This document shows positions 48,497 through 58,986 of a stretch of 64,000 nt of DNA, in pieces. The translations under genes were made by a program, and so were the position numbers. The first letter of the stretch is position 1. Every line of letters starts with the position of its first letter. The stretch spans positions 186,001 to 250,000 of the forward strand of contig CAVONI010000012.1 of the NCBI GenBank assembly GCA_963697285.1. The letters are read 5' to 3'. Source of the DNA: JAEUQQ01 sp963697285. Its GTDB lineage: Bacteria > Acidobacteriota > Vicinamibacteria > Vicinamibacterales > JAFNAJ01. The notes under the pieces are model-generated. The model searched no databases. It saw nothing but the letters and a program-made list of their open reading frames with translations, and was not told the DNA's origin.

Positions 48497-49777
48497 CTAC
48501 TCGAGCAGCGCGCGACGCAAGTGATCGAGTGCCGCCTGCGCCGCGAGGGTCCTGATCTGCGCCCGGTTCCCCGGGAAGAGTGACGTCCGCACGCGCGTGC
48601 TGCCGCCCGGACCGCTGACGGCAATGGCCACGGTGCCCACCGGCTTTGCCTCTGATCCGCCGGAGGGGCCGGCGATGCCGGTGACCGACACACCGACATC
48701 GACCCCCGCACGTGCGCGGATTCCCTCGGCCATCGCGATCGCCACCGGTTCGCTCACGGCCCCGTGCTGCTCGATCAACTCGCCGGGAACGCCGAGCAGT
48801 TCCTGCTTCGCCGCATTCGAGTACGAAACGATCGCGCGCTCGAAGTAGGCCGAGCAGCCGGGGACGTCTGACAGGCGCGCGCTCACCAGCCCACCCGTGC
48901 ACGACTCGGCGAAGGCGACCCGCAGGCCGCGCCCGGCGAGCAGGCGACCGACCACCACCTCGAGCGTCGCACCATCCGTGCTGAACGCGTCAGGGCCGAA
49001 CGCCGACACGACATCCTGCACCGCCGCATCGAGAATGGCCGTCGCCTGTGCCGCGTCAGCGGTTCTCAGGGTGAGCTGCAGTTCGATCAGGCCGATGGCG
49101 GCGAGGATCGTGGCGTCGATGGGCACCGGGAGGCGCGTCCACTTCGCGTACAGCGGTTGCAGGAGTTCCTCGGCGTGCGACTCGCTCCGGCCGGCAATCC
49201 GCACGCTGCGGCGGAACAACCGCTCGCGCCCGACCCGCTCCGCAAGCGCCCCCCCAGCGACCGCGTCCATCATCGGGCGCATCTCGCGCGGTGGTCCCGG
49301 CAACAGCAGCACGATGCGCTGGCCGTCGTCGATCCACTGGCCCGGCGCGGTGCCGTTCTCGTTGGGCAACAGGCGCGCCCCGTCGATGACGAGTCCCTGG
49401 CGGCGATTGATCTCGGGCATGACCATCCTGCGGCGCGCGAACCGCGAGCGGATGGCGTCGATGGTGGGCTCGTCGTGCGACATGCCGCGGCCGAGCGCCG
49501 CCGAGACCGCGTCACGGGTGAGGTCGTCGTCGGTCGGCCCGAGTCCGCCGGTGAGGACGACCAGGTCGCCCCGCGACAAGGCGAAGCGCACCGCGTCGGT
49601 CAGGTCAGACAGGTTGTCGCCGACGATCGCCTTCAGGATGACCGGGATGCCGAGTTCCTCGAGTCGCGCCGTGATGTAGAGCGAGTTCGTGTCGGTGCGG
49701 TCGTGGCGCAGCAACTCGCTGCCGACGGCGATGATGGCCGCTGCCGACACCGGCCCCCGCGCCGCGACGGTGCTCAT
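48497..49777 (-). CDS. cinA: CinA-family competence/damage-inducible protein
   Basis: The 426-residue protein joins an N-terminal MoCF-like domain (COG1058; IIAVGSELLRHDRTDTNSLY, VLTGGLGPTDDDLTRDAVS) to a C-terminal PncC-type domain (AESCTGGLVSARLSDVPG, SVTGIAGPSGGSEAKPVGTV). These domains have ADP-ribose pyrophosphatase and nicotinamide-nucleotide amidase activity in characterised members, recycling pyridine nucleotides. The ATG at 49777 forms an ATGA overlap with the pgpA stop, which fixes the start. Confidence 0.93.
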   Translation of the reverse strand: MSTVAARGPVSAAAIIAVGSELLRHDRTDTNSLYITARLEELGIPVILKAIVGDNLSDLTDAVRFALSRGDLVVLTGGLGPTDDDLTRDAVSAALGRGMSHDEPTIDAIRSRFARRRMVMPEINRRQGLVIDGARLLPNENGTAPGQWIDDGQRIVLLLPGPPREMRPMMDAVAGGALAERVGRERLFRRSVRIAGRSESHAEELLQPLYAKWTRLPVPIDATILAAIGLIELQLTLRTADAAQATAILDAAVQDVVSAFGPDAFSTDGATLEVVVGRLLAGRGLRVAFAESCTGGLVSARLSDVPGCSAYFERAIVSYSNAAKQELLGVPGELIEQHGAVSEPVAIAMAEGIRARAGVDVGVSVTGIAGPSGGSEAKPVGTVAIAVSGPGGSTRVRTSLFPGNRAQIRTLAAQAALDHLRRALLE

Positions 49778-50244
49778 GCGAGGTAGATCCATGCTGGCCA
49801 CAGGAAGCCAGCCACCCGGAGGGCGAGATGCGCATAGACGCCCGCCGCGACGTCGTCGGCCATGATGCCGGTGCCGCCGGGTAGCCGCTCGAGGCGCGAC
49901 GCCGGCCAGGGCTTGATGACATCGAAGACGCGGAACGCGATGAACCCCACGAGCACCCCGGTCCACGACACCGGGAGCATGACGAGCGTGATCAGCATCC
50001 CGACCACCTCGTCGATGACGACGTGGCCGGGATCCTCGCGCCCGAAATGCTGCTCGGCTTCGGTGCCCGCGCGCGCACCGAGGACGGCCAACACCACGAT
50101 CACCGCCACATCGAGCCAGGGTGAGTGGGCCGGTCGGCACGCCCAGAACACGAGCACGCCGACGGCCGAGCCGACGGTCCCCGGCGCGAACGGTGCGTAC
50201 CCGGAGAACGCCGCGGTCGCGAGGAACACCCACACTGCGCGCAT
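49774..50244 (-). CDS. pgpA: Phosphatidylglycerophosphatase A
   Basis: The 156-residue membrane phosphatase converts phosphatidylglycerol phosphate to phosphatidylglycerol. It shows the N-terminal SGYAPFAPGTVGSAVGVL, the motif GREDPGHVVIDEVVGMLITL containing the conserved acidic residues, FRVFDVIKPWPASRLERLPG and the closing IMADDVAAGVYA, together with four hydrophobic helices. AAGGA precedes the ATG. The open frame runs upstream through the RDD gene in a shifted frame and was not used. It begins 8 nt after the RDD gene stop. Confidence 0.93.
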   Translation of the reverse strand: MRAVWVFLATAAFSGYAPFAPGTVGSAVGVLVFWACRPAHSPWLDVAVIVVLAVLGARAGTEAEQHFGREDPGHVVIDEVVGMLITLVMLPVSWTGVLVGFIAFRVFDVIKPWPASRLERLPGGTGIMADDVAAGVYAHLALRVAGFLWPAWIYLA

Positions 50245-50252
50245 GACTTCCT

Positions 50253-51165
50253 TCAGGCGCGGATGACGCGCGTATTCGAGAGACGGTCGTGGATCCCCCG
50301 TGCGCTGCGCGTCACGAGGGCGGGCAGGTATCCGAGGCCGAACGGCGCGACGGCCAGCACGAGGACGGCCGCCCTGACGACGGCTTGTGACACGGGCACA
50401 CGCAGCGACGTCTCGGCCACCACGCGCACGCCGGTCAGCATCTTGCCGATGGTCTGCCCCGATGCGACCGTGAACGCCACCAGGTAGCCCCCGTTCAGCA
50501 TGATGAAGAACAGGCTCAACGGCAGCCATCGCAGCGCCAGGACGTACAGACCACGGAGCACCGAGCACCGCCAGCGTGAGGCGAATCACCACCAGGTCTA
50601 TGGCGGCGAGCAGCACGAAATCGATGACGGCGGCGCCGAGCCGACGGCCCACCGGGGCCGCGTCTCCCACCGACATGAGTGTCGGGACGACTGTCGGCGA
50701 GGCGTCGCCCTGGGCCTCTGTCGAGGGAGCGTCACCTCCCGGCATCGCGACGTCGACGAGGGGCACGACGCCGACGGACGCCAGCAGCGGCGGCACGTCG
50801 TGACGCAGCGCCTGGGCCGCGGGCGTGACGATCACCGGCGGCGCGGGCGTGCGGGAGGCGGGAACACGCCGATCACGCTTGGGAACGGGCCGCTGCCGCG
50901 AGGGATCGGTCGGCGAGCGCCTGACCGAGAGCGGCGTACGCGGTGTCGCCGAAGGCGTGACGAGCGGTGCGTCGCCATCCCCGCCGAACAAGGGCAACTC
51001 GCGCTCCGGGGTCAGGACGAAGTCGGGCGCGGGGCCTGCGTCCCGGTCGTCGCGCAACACGAGGTCGGCGCCTGCCGTGGCCGATGCCAGGGGAAAGTCG
51101 TACCCGCAGTTGCGACACCGGTCAGGCATGTCGTAACTGATGTACGAACACTTCGGGCACTTCAT
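50253..51165 (-). pseudogene. Zinc-ribbon RDD-family membrane protein, frameshifted by a 7-bp tandem duplication
   Basis: The first part (51165 to about 50570) encodes a zinc ribbon (MKCPKCSYISYDMPDRCRNC), a disordered Pro-rich linker and the first RDD helix (VGRRLGAAVIDFVLLAAIDL). The reading then leaves frame. The second part (about 50561-50253) encodes the remaining helices (RGLYVLALRWLPLSLFFIML, YLVAFTVASGQTIGKMLTGV, and the ending ARGIHDRLSNTRVI). The break coincides with GAGCACC repeated at 50556-50562 and 50563-50569; removing one copy rejoins the frames into a 301-residue RDD protein. As written the first frame runs on into pgpA. RDD proteins are putative small transporters or ion exchangers. 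Its ATG overlaps the upstream stop (ATGA). Confidence 0.82.
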
Positions 51166-51980
51166 GGGCGGCGCATGGCCCCGGGCGACGGGGCTGCGGA
51201 TCGGTTGGCGTCGAGCCCGCCAAGGAGCGTGGCCTGCACGTCGGCGCGAAGGCGGTCGGCCTCGGCTCTCGCGGCGTCATCGATCGGCACCTGTCGCAGG
51301 GCATCGAGTGCTTCGTGCGGATGCCCACGTTCGAACAGGCCACGCGCGCGAAGGATCACCAGGTCAGACAATCGTGGCAGCGCAAGGTCACCGGGAGGCA
51401 CGACGGTGCCATGGGCCTCTGAGGTGGCCAGCGGGGCCACGGCCCGCGCAACGATACGCGGCCAGGCCACCCATCCTGCTCCGGCGAACAGGATCGCAAT
51501 CAGCGCGGCGGCCAGGATCGGCGACCGCCGGTGTCGTGCCTGGCGCTTGAGAACGGCACGTCCCAGCGCCACCGCGCGGCGCGGCACCGACACCGATGGC
51601 GCCTTGACCGGGTTGAGCCGGTCGATGCGATCGATCATCGCGAGGATGGGCTCGTCGGGTGCGCCCTGCGCCATGGCAGAGGTGAGCAACGACCTGGCCT
51701 CGGTCGTCTCGCCCGCCTGGAACGCTTCGGCGCCTCGCGCGGCGAGTTCGTCGGCGAGGCGCTGGCGCTCGGCCAGCACCAGGCGGGCGCGCTCGATGTA
51801 GGCGCGCGCGCGGGCATGCCGCCGATCGAGGAACAGGACGCGGGTCCAGGCGTGGACGGCGCCGTCGTAATCACCGGCGAAGTAGCGGTCGAGACCCGCC
51901 ACCAGCAGCGCCTCGATGGTCTCGTTGACCGGCGGGTCTGGCTCGACTCGTGTCGTCTGGTGCGCGCGCGGGGTCTCCAT
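51162..51980 (-). CDS. TPR-like membrane protein
   Basis: The 272-residue protein has an N-terminal TPR-like region (about 20-115: LDRYFAGDYDGAVHAWTRVL, then GAEAFQAGETTEARSLLTSA), a basic stretch (about 130-150), one membrane helix (about 155-175) and a C-terminal helical segment with another TPR-like pair (LFERGHPHEALDALRQVPI). I do not recognise a named family. It is the first gene of the long minus-strand train and is preceded by a good promoter. Its TGA overlaps the RDD gene's ATG. Confidence 0.8.
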   Translation of the reverse strand: METPRAHQTTRVEPDPPVNETIEALLVAGLDRYFAGDYDGAVHAWTRVLFLDRRHARARAYIERARLVLAERQRLADELAARGAEAFQAGETTEARSLLTSAMAQGAPDEPILAMIDRIDRLNPVKAPSVSVPRRAVALGRAVLKRQARHRRSPILAAALIAILFAGAGWVAWPRIVARAVAPLATSEAHGTVVPPGDLALPRLSDLVILRARGLFERGHPHEALDALRQVPIDDAARAEADRLRADVQATLLGGLDANRSAAPSPGAMRRP

Positions 51981-51997
51981 CTCGTCGAACCGCGCCG

Positions 51998-52026
51998 ATT
52001 ATGGGACAAGGCAGATCGGCAGTCAA
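51998..52026 (-). promoter_or_regulatory. Sigma-70-type promoter for the pgpA-cinA-gpsA-ftsY gene train
   Basis: On the minus strand TTGACT (52026-52021), a 17-nt spacer and CATAAT (52003-51998) match consensus at ten of twelve positions. The transcript would start about 51991, roughly 11 nt before the ATG at 51980, so the leader is very short. Confidence 0.7.
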
Positions 52027-52079
52027 TCGGCGTCCGACGCGGTGCATGGCCGGCCGCCAGCTGTGATAGAAGGTGACGC

Positions 52080-52979
52080 ATGGCCATCATCGAATGTGTG
52101 CCGAACATCAGTGAAGGACGCGATGCCGACCGCGTCGCGCGGTGTGTGGCTGCCTGCCGCGTGGCCGGCGTCACCGTGCTGAACGCGTCATCCGACGCGT
52201 CGCATCACCGGAGCGTCATCACGCTGATCGGCGATGCCCCCGCCTTGCGCGAGGCCGTGCTCGCCCTGTGTGCCGCCGCGTATGCCGAGATCGACCTTCG
52301 GACACACGTGGGCGAACATCCGCGGATGGGCGCGGTCGACGTGGTACCGTTCATCCCCATCGAGGGCGTGACCACCGCCGACTGCGTGGCCCTGGCGCGC
52401 GACGTCGGCGCCGCGATCGCCGCCCGTTTCGACATCCCGGTCTTCCTCTACGAGGATGCGGCGTCGTCGCCAGCCAGGAAGAACCTCGAGGACGTCAGGC
52501 GCGGCGAGTTCGAGGGGCTCGCGGCCAAGCTCGCGCACGACGACTGGATCCCCGATTTCGGCCCACGACACCCACACCCCTCTGCCGGTGCCTGCATCGT
52601 CGGCGCGCGCATGCCGCTGATCGCCTTCAACATCAACCTCGCCACGACACGCCTCGACGTCGCCAGGAAGATCGCCAGCGCCGTGCGGTTCAGCAGCGGC
52701 GGCCTGCGCTTCGTGAAGGCGATGGGGGTGGCGCTCGACGGCCGCGACGCCGTGCAGGTGTCGATGAACTTGACGAACTACGAGAAGACCCCCGTCTTCC
52801 GCGTCTTCGACATGGTGCAGCGCGAGGCGGCACGCTATGGCGTGTCGGTGCTGGAGAGCGAGATCGTGGGACTCGTGCCAGCCGGTGCCCTGCTTGCGAC
52901 GGCTGAACACTACCTGCAGCTCACGGGCTTCTCGTCGCAGCAGGTGCTCGAGAACAAGGTCCGCGATTCGTCGACGTAG
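52080..52979 (+). CDS. ftcD: Glutamate formimidoyltransferase
   Basis: The 299-residue enzyme transfers the formimino group from formiminoglutamate to tetrahydrofolate in histidine breakdown. It begins IIECVPNISEGRDADRV and contains HHRSVITLIGD, RTHVGEHPRMGAVDVVPFIP and FGPRHPHPSAGACIVGAR, the substrate and folate-site motifs. It has only the transferase part; the cyclodeaminase domain of the mammalian-type fusion is absent and not encoded nearby. AGAAGG lies before the ATG. The gene is alone on the plus strand and no hut genes are in the window. Confidence 0.95.
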   Translation: MAIIECVPNISEGRDADRVARCVAACRVAGVTVLNASSDASHHRSVITLIGDAPALREAVLALCAAAYAEIDLRTHVGEHPRMGAVDVVPFIPIEGVTTADCVALARDVGAAIAARFDIPVFLYEDAASSPARKNLEDVRRGEFEGLAAKLAHDDWIPDFGPRHPHPSAGACIVGARMPLIAFNINLATTRLDVARKIASAVRFSSGGLRFVKAMGVALDGRDAVQVSMNLTNYEKTPVFRVFDMVQREAARYGVSVLESEIVGLVPAGALLATAEHYLQLTGFSSQQVLENKVRDSST

Positions 52980-53107
52980 CGGGCATCACCCGGGGCGGTG
53001 GCTGGTGGACGGCACCCGGGTGGCGGGCCTCGTGGCGATCGCAGCCGCGCAGCGGATCGGCGACCGCGCAGGCGTGCGGCCCCTGCCCGCCAGGCACCGG
53101 AGTCACC

Positions 53108-54493
<1,386 letters not shown>

Positions 54494-54503
54494 GGTGCCT
54501 GCC

Positions 54504-56792
54504 TCACACAGGGAGTTCGATCGTCATGCGCGTCCCACGGGGTTCGTTGGCCGACGCTTCGATGCTGCCGCCGTGCTCGACCACGATGCGGCGCACGATG
54601 GCCAGCCCGAGCCCCGTCCCGCGCTGCTTGGTCGAGTAGTACGGCATGAAGAGGCGTGCGCGGTCGCTCTCGGGCACGCCGGGTCCATTGTCGGCGATGA
54701 CGATGCGCACCAGGCCGCTGGCGTGGTCGGTGGCGGTCTCGATCACGATCCGCCCGAGGCCATCGGGCGGGGGTGAATTCGAGATGGCGTCGATCGCGTT
54801 GTCGACGAGATTGATCATCACGCGCCTGAACTGCTCGGGATCCACGCGCGCGCGCACCACGGCGCCGCCGTCGCGCAGCTCGATCGTGAGCCGGGCGAAC
54901 AGGCCCTGGTACAGCGCGAGCGCGTCGCGAATCAGCGCATGAATGTCGGTCGTCACGGCGCGCGGGGCCGGCATGCGCGCGAACTGCGCGAACTCGTCGA
55001 CGAGCAACTTCAGCGACTCGACTTCCTGGACGATCGTCGTCGAGCACTCCTCGACGAAGGCGCGGGTGGGCTCGGGCGCCTGGGCGAAGTGCTTGCGGAG
55101 GCGCTCGGCACTCAGCTGGATCGGGGTCAGCGGATTCTTGACCTCGTGCGCCAGGCGGCGGGCGACGTCGCGCCATGCCGCGACCTTCTGGGCGCGGATC
55201 AGCGGCGTCACGTCGTCGACGACGATCACGAATCCCTCGGGGCGTCCGTCGCCCATCAGGGGCGTCGTCGCCAGGGCAACGTGCACGTCACGCTCGTCGA
55301 TGACCAGTGACACTTCCTGGCCGAGGTGTTCGCCGGTGCGCCCCGACATCCCGCGCGCGATCGCGGGGTGCAGCGGCGCCAGGTCGTCGCGAACGAAGAC
55401 CTCGTCGATGGTGCGCCCGAGGCTCGACGCGTCCAGCTTGAGGAGGCGCATGGCCGCCCCGTTCATGGTGCTCATGCGCCCGGCAGCGTCCACGGAGATG
55501 ACGCCAGTGGCAATGCGCTCGAGGATGGTCTCGATGTAGCGGCGGCGCGAGTCGCTCTCGAGGTTCTTGTGTTCGAGGTCGGTCCGCGAGCGCTCGAGTC
55601 GGCGCTGGCTGCCGGCGAGTTCGGCGGCCATCACGTTGAACGCCTCGATGAGCCCGCCGAACTCGTCGCGCGTCTCGGGCTCGATCCGGTGGTCGAACTT
55701 CCCCGCCGCGATGGCGCGGGCGCCTTCGGCCAGCTGTTGCACCGGGCGCGTGATGCGCTTGGCCAGGTAGAGCCCCATCCACGTCGCCGACACGAGGATC
55801 AGCAGTGTCATCATCAGGAAGAACGAGAGGTAGACGCCCTCGAGCGGACCTTGCAGGATGCGGACCTGCTGGTAGCTCTCGTAGGCGTCGATGATGCGAC
55901 GTGCATTCCGCGCGACGTCGCCGGCGAGGTAGTCGCTGACGACCACGACGCCGGCTGGCGCATCGCGATCCCGCCCGATGACCGCGGCAGCGCGCACCAG
56001 GTCGCCGTCGGCCAGCGGTTCGACGCGCCGCGACTCGCTGACGGGACTCAGCATCTGCTGCGCCAGCCGGTCGGCTGCCGCCCGGTCGGGGCGGCGCGGC
56101 AGCGACGGCGACGCCACGTCGACCACCGGCGCCATGCGGCGCGTCCCCGCTTCGTCGACGACCCGGTAGATCTCGACCAGCCCCACGCGGCCTTCCATGA
56201 CATCGGGCGTGACGAGGTCACGCAGTGTGCCGAGCTCGCCGGCGGCGAGGTTGACGTCGGCCAGGGTCGTGGCGATGCGTTCGGCCTGGAACGACACGGC
56301 CGCCTGGCGGTCGCCGTAGTAGTCCGCGGCGATCTCGCGAGCCGATTTCAGGACGTCGTCAATCGGCGCGCTGAACCAGCGGGTAGCGCTGTTGCGAATC
56401 AGCTCGCTGCCCACGATCAGCACCAGCACCGTGGGCACCAGGGTCATCACCAGGAGGGCGATGACGAGCTTCGAGCGGAAGCGCGCGAACGGGAGGGCCC
56501 GTCGCCGTTCGACGACGAGCTTCACGATGTTGCGGGCGAGCACGAACAGCAAGGCGACGAGAATCGAGACGTCGGCCGCGACGAGCGCGTAGAGGACGAC
56601 CTCGCTCAGGAAGTCGGGCGACAGCGAGGCCGACCGGTCGGCCAGCATGATCATCGCGGCCAGCGCACCGACCAGCAGGAGGATCCACAACAGGATCAAC
56701 CCGGGGTTGTCGCGCATGGGACGCCGAGGCGCAGGGATCGGCGCGGGACGCTGCGGCGGAGCCGCGAGGATCGACGCAGGACGTTCGGCCAT
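54504..56792 (-). CDS. Membrane histidine kinase, NtrY type
   Basis: The 762-residue sensor kinase has several N-terminal membrane helices (within about 25-150), a periplasmic sensor region (about 155-300), another membrane helix, a HAMP domain (AKRITRPVQQLAEGARAIAA), a PAS domain (about 410-520), and the HisKA/HATPase core with DVARRLAHEVKNPLTPIQ, the N box NLVDNAIDAI and the G boxes DNGPGVP and GTGLGLAIV. It should phosphorylate the NtrX-like regulator downstream. The layout matches NtrY of Alphaproteobacteria. A 121-nt gap separates it from the DUF4390 gene. Confidence 0.92.
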   Translation of the reverse strand: MAERPASILAAPPQRPAPIPAPRRPMRDNPGLILLWILLLVGALAAMIMLADRSASLSPDFLSEVVLYALVAADVSILVALLFVLARNIVKLVVERRRALPFARFRSKLVIALLVMTLVPTVLVLIVGSELIRNSATRWFSAPIDDVLKSAREIAADYYGDRQAAVSFQAERIATTLADVNLAAGELGTLRDLVTPDVMEGRVGLVEIYRVVDEAGTRRMAPVVDVASPSLPRRPDRAAADRLAQQMLSPVSESRRVEPLADGDLVRAAAVIGRDRDAPAGVVVVSDYLAGDVARNARRIIDAYESYQQVRILQGPLEGVYLSFFLMMTLLILVSATWMGLYLAKRITRPVQQLAEGARAIAAGKFDHRIEPETRDEFGGLIEAFNVMAAELAGSQRRLERSRTDLEHKNLESDSRRRYIETILERIATGVISVDAAGRMSTMNGAAMRLLKLDASSLGRTIDEVFVRDDLAPLHPAIARGMSGRTGEHLGQEVSLVIDERDVHVALATTPLMGDGRPEGFVIVVDDVTPLIRAQKVAAWRDVARRLAHEVKNPLTPIQLSAERLRKHFAQAPEPTRAFVEECSTTIVQEVESLKLLVDEFAQFARMPAPRAVTTDIHALIRDALALYQGLFARLTIELRDGGAVVRARVDPEQFRRVMINLVDNAIDAISNSPPPDGLGRIVIETATDHASGLVRIVIADNGPGVPESDRARLFMPYYSTKQRGTGLGLAIVRRIVVEHGGSIEASANEPRGTRMTIELPV

Positions 56793-56913
56793 GCGGGCGG
56801 CTCCCTCCTACGGCAGGAACGTGAACTTGGCCGACCCGAACAGCTCGCCGTGGTCCGACCACGGCCACCAGCCACCGCCGGGACGCGGTCGCGTGCGCGC
56901 CCGCACGCGGACG

Positions 56914-57390
56914 TCAGTACTCGCTGCTGGCCTCGAGTGAGGCCGTGCTGAACAGCGGCAGGCGGGAGAACGACGTCAGCGCCGCGCGCACGACGCGCTC
57001 ATCGTCGGTCACGCGCGACTCCTCGACACGCCCGTCGTGCATCACCGAGAGGTGATAGCGACGGGTGAGGTTGTCGAACTTCACGGTCGCCGTGACTCGA
57101 GCAGCTGCCACCAGGCGGTCGAACCACATCGGCGTGGGCCGGCGCAGTTCGACGTCGTACGTGAACGTGGTCACCAGGCCACTGCGCATCGCGTCGCGCG
57201 TGTCGTCGCTGAAGGCGTCGAGCACCTCGAACGACACGTGGACCTGGCCGTCGCGCGCCAGCGGCGTCACGCGGATCCTGTCGTCGCCGGCGGCGGCCAC
57301 GACGCCCATCCACAGCGTCACGCAGCCGAGCAACAGGCCCAGCCACGCCCTGGGCGAGGCCGACGAATGCGACGGCAGGCGCACGCTCAT
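56914..57390 (-). CDS. DUF4390-family exported protein
   Basis: The 158-residue protein has a signal peptide (AWLGLLLGCVTLWMGVVAAA) and a beta-rich domain with VHVSFEVLDAFSDDTRDAM and FTYDVELRRPTPMWFDRLVA, the pattern of DUF4390. The function is unknown. In Betaproteobacteria DUF4390 genes stand next to ntrY-ntrX-like pairs, and the same linkage holds here, suggesting a periplasmic partner of the sensor kinase (inference). Its ATG overlaps the nrdR stop by 4 nt. Confidence 0.82.
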   Translation of the reverse strand: MSVRLPSHSSASPRAWLGLLLGCVTLWMGVVAAAGDDRIRVTPLARDGQVHVSFEVLDAFSDDTRDAMRSGLVTTFTYDVELRRPTPMWFDRLVAAARVTATVKFDNLTRRYHLSVMHDGRVEESRVTDDERVVRAALTSFSRLPLFSTASLEASSEY

Positions 57391-57848
57391 TCCTTGTTGG
57401 TGTTCAGCAGGTCCTCGAGCTCGGTCATGAATTCGCCGATATCGCGGAAGTGCCGGTAAACCGATGCGAACCGGACGTAGGCCACCTTGTCGAGGTGACG
57501 CAGTTCGTCCATGACCATGCTGCCGATGTCCTGCGTCGAGAGCTCGCGTTCGGGTCGATCGACGAGCGTGGCTTCGATCCGGTCGGCGATGCGTTCGAGC
57601 GCCGCGACGCTCACGGGACGCTTCTCGCACGCCTTCAAAAGGCCCGACACCACCTTCTGCCGTTCGAAGCGCTCACGGCGGCCATCCTTCTTGACCACCA
57701 TGTACGGAATCTCGTCGATACGTTCATAGCTGGTGAACCGCTTGCCGCACTCGAGGCACTCGCGGCGACGACGGATGACCTCGCCCTCGCGGCTCTCGCG
57801 GGAGTCCACGACCTTGTCACCGAGATGACCGCAATAGGGACACTTCAC
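57387..57848 (-). CDS. nrdR: Transcriptional repressor NrdR
   Basis: The 153-residue repressor controls ribonucleotide reductase genes in response to dATP/ATP. It has an N-terminal zinc ribbon (VKCPYCGHLGDKVVDSR with a second CLECGKRF pair) and an ATP-cone (VVKKDGRRERFERQKVVSGL). The GTG start forms a GTGA overlap with the flippase stop. Reductase genes and NrdR boxes are not in this window. Confidence 0.96.
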   Translation of the reverse strand: MKCPYCGHLGDKVVDSRESREGEVIRRRRECLECGKRFTSYERIDEIPYMVVKKDGRRERFERQKVVSGLLKACEKRPVSVAALERIADRIEATLVDRPERELSTQDIGSMVMDELRHLDKVAYVRFASVYRHFRDIGEFMTELEDLLNTNKE

Positions 57849-58903
57849 GCGTCGGTGCTCCGATGTTCCGTCGCGGGCGTTGACGCCGCGACACCGTCCG
57901 GCGCGCGGAGCGCGCCGAGCCGCCCGAACTGCACACCGTCCTGCACCATGAACACCAGGCCCATGATCGCCACCGGGACGAACGAGATCGCGTGCAGCAC
58001 GATCGCGGCGCCGACCGCGGCCTCGTTCGAGGCGCCGAAGAACACCGTCGCGCCCGCACGGTAGGCCACGTGGAACCCTCCGACCGCACCCGGCGTGGGC
58101 GCCGCGACCCCCACCGTCAGGAAGGCCACGATGAGAAAGGTCCCCGTCAGGGGCATCGTAATGTGAAACGCCCGCGAGACGAGCCAGATTCCCGACGCAA
58201 TCGACAGCCACAACGCGACCGACAGCACCACCACTGCGGCCAGCGTCTTCGGCTGGCGCATGACGCTCAGGCCCGCGGCGAAGGTCGTCACGATGCGCGA
58301 GAGGGGCGCGGCGATCCGTGCCGGCAGGCGTGCCGACAGGCGCGACGTGAACGCGCCAACCCGCTCGGGGTGACCCGCCAGGACGAAAAACACCCCCAGG
58401 CCGACGACCGAGGCGACCAGGGCGAGAATCCCCGCCGATTGCACCGCACGGAACAACCGGGGGTCGGCAGACGTCACCGAAGCATCCGACATGAGGACGA
58501 ACACGCCCAGCAGCATCAGCACCGTGACGAGGTCGAGCACCCGCTCGAGCACGACGGTCGCAAAGCACGACGTCGCGTTCAGGCCTTCACGCCGCGCCAG
58601 AAGGAGCGGCCGGAGGACTTCGCCCACACGCGCGGGCAGCAGGGCGTTGGCGGCAAACCCGATGACCGTGGTGCGGAAGGCGACCGACAGGCGGGCACGG
58701 CCGATGGGCGCCAGCATCACCTGCCAGCGCCAGGCGCGCATGAAATACGTGAAGACCGTCGTGACCAGGGCCGTCAGGAGCGGCCGCAAGTCGGCGCGCT
58801 GGACGTCGGCCCAGACGCCGGCGAGGTTGGCATTGCGCAGGAACAGCGCGACCAGGGCCAGGGTGCCGCCGAGAATCAGCGCGGTGCGCAGGTGGGATTT
58901 CAT
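57845..58903 (-). CDS. Flippase-like membrane protein (UPF0104/LPG-synthase TM family)
   Basis: The 352-residue integral membrane protein has about eight hydrophobic helices and the family signatures FMRAWRWQVML, VGEVLRPLLLARREGLN and APTPGAVGGFHVAYRAGA. Relatives include the membrane domain of MprF and AglD-like proteins, proposed to flip lipid-linked substrates. No soluble MprF synthase domain is present. It diverges from the DUF4097-like gene. ATG 58903 starts MKSHLRTALILGG; the longer frame upstream adds a Pro/Gly-rich segment. Confidence 0.88.
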   Translation of the reverse strand: MKSHLRTALILGGTLALVALFLRNANLAGVWADVQRADLRPLLTALVTTVFTYFMRAWRWQVMLAPIGRARLSVAFRTTVIGFAANALLPARVGEVLRPLLLARREGLNATSCFATVVLERVLDLVTVLMLLGVFVLMSDASVTSADPRLFRAVQSAGILALVASVVGLGVFFVLAGHPERVGAFTSRLSARLPARIAAPLSRIVTTFAAGLSVMRQPKTLAAVVVLSVALWLSIASGIWLVSRAFHITMPLTGTFLIVAFLTVGVAAPTPGAVGGFHVAYRAGATVFFGASNEAAVGAAIVLHAISFVPVAIMGLVFMVQDGVQFGRLGALRAPDGVAASTPATEHRSTDA

Positions 58904-58959
58904 GCCAGTGCCGGGGCGCCCCGCCGCCGCGCTCGGCGGCCGCTGTGGCCGCGACACTG

Positions 58960-58966
58960 TACTATA
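58960..58966. promoter_or_regulatory. Overlapping -10 boxes for divergent genes
   Basis: TACTATA at 58960-58966 reads TACTAT rightward (58960-58965) and TATAGT leftward (58966-58961). It lies 21 nt before the rightward ATG at 58987 and 57 nt before the leftward start at 58903. No clear -35 exists on either side. It repeats the arrangement between nagZ and the GHMP kinase. Confidence 0.45.
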
Positions 58967-58986
58967 GCGTCGAAAGCCGTGACCAC

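Noticed and set aside
49774..51165. Single 463-residue zinc-ribbon/PgpA fusion protein
   Set aside because: The middle of that frame (about 50560-50250) is Arg-rich nonsense, while the remaining RDD helices are in another frame there. PgpA has its own ATG and ribosome site at 50244.
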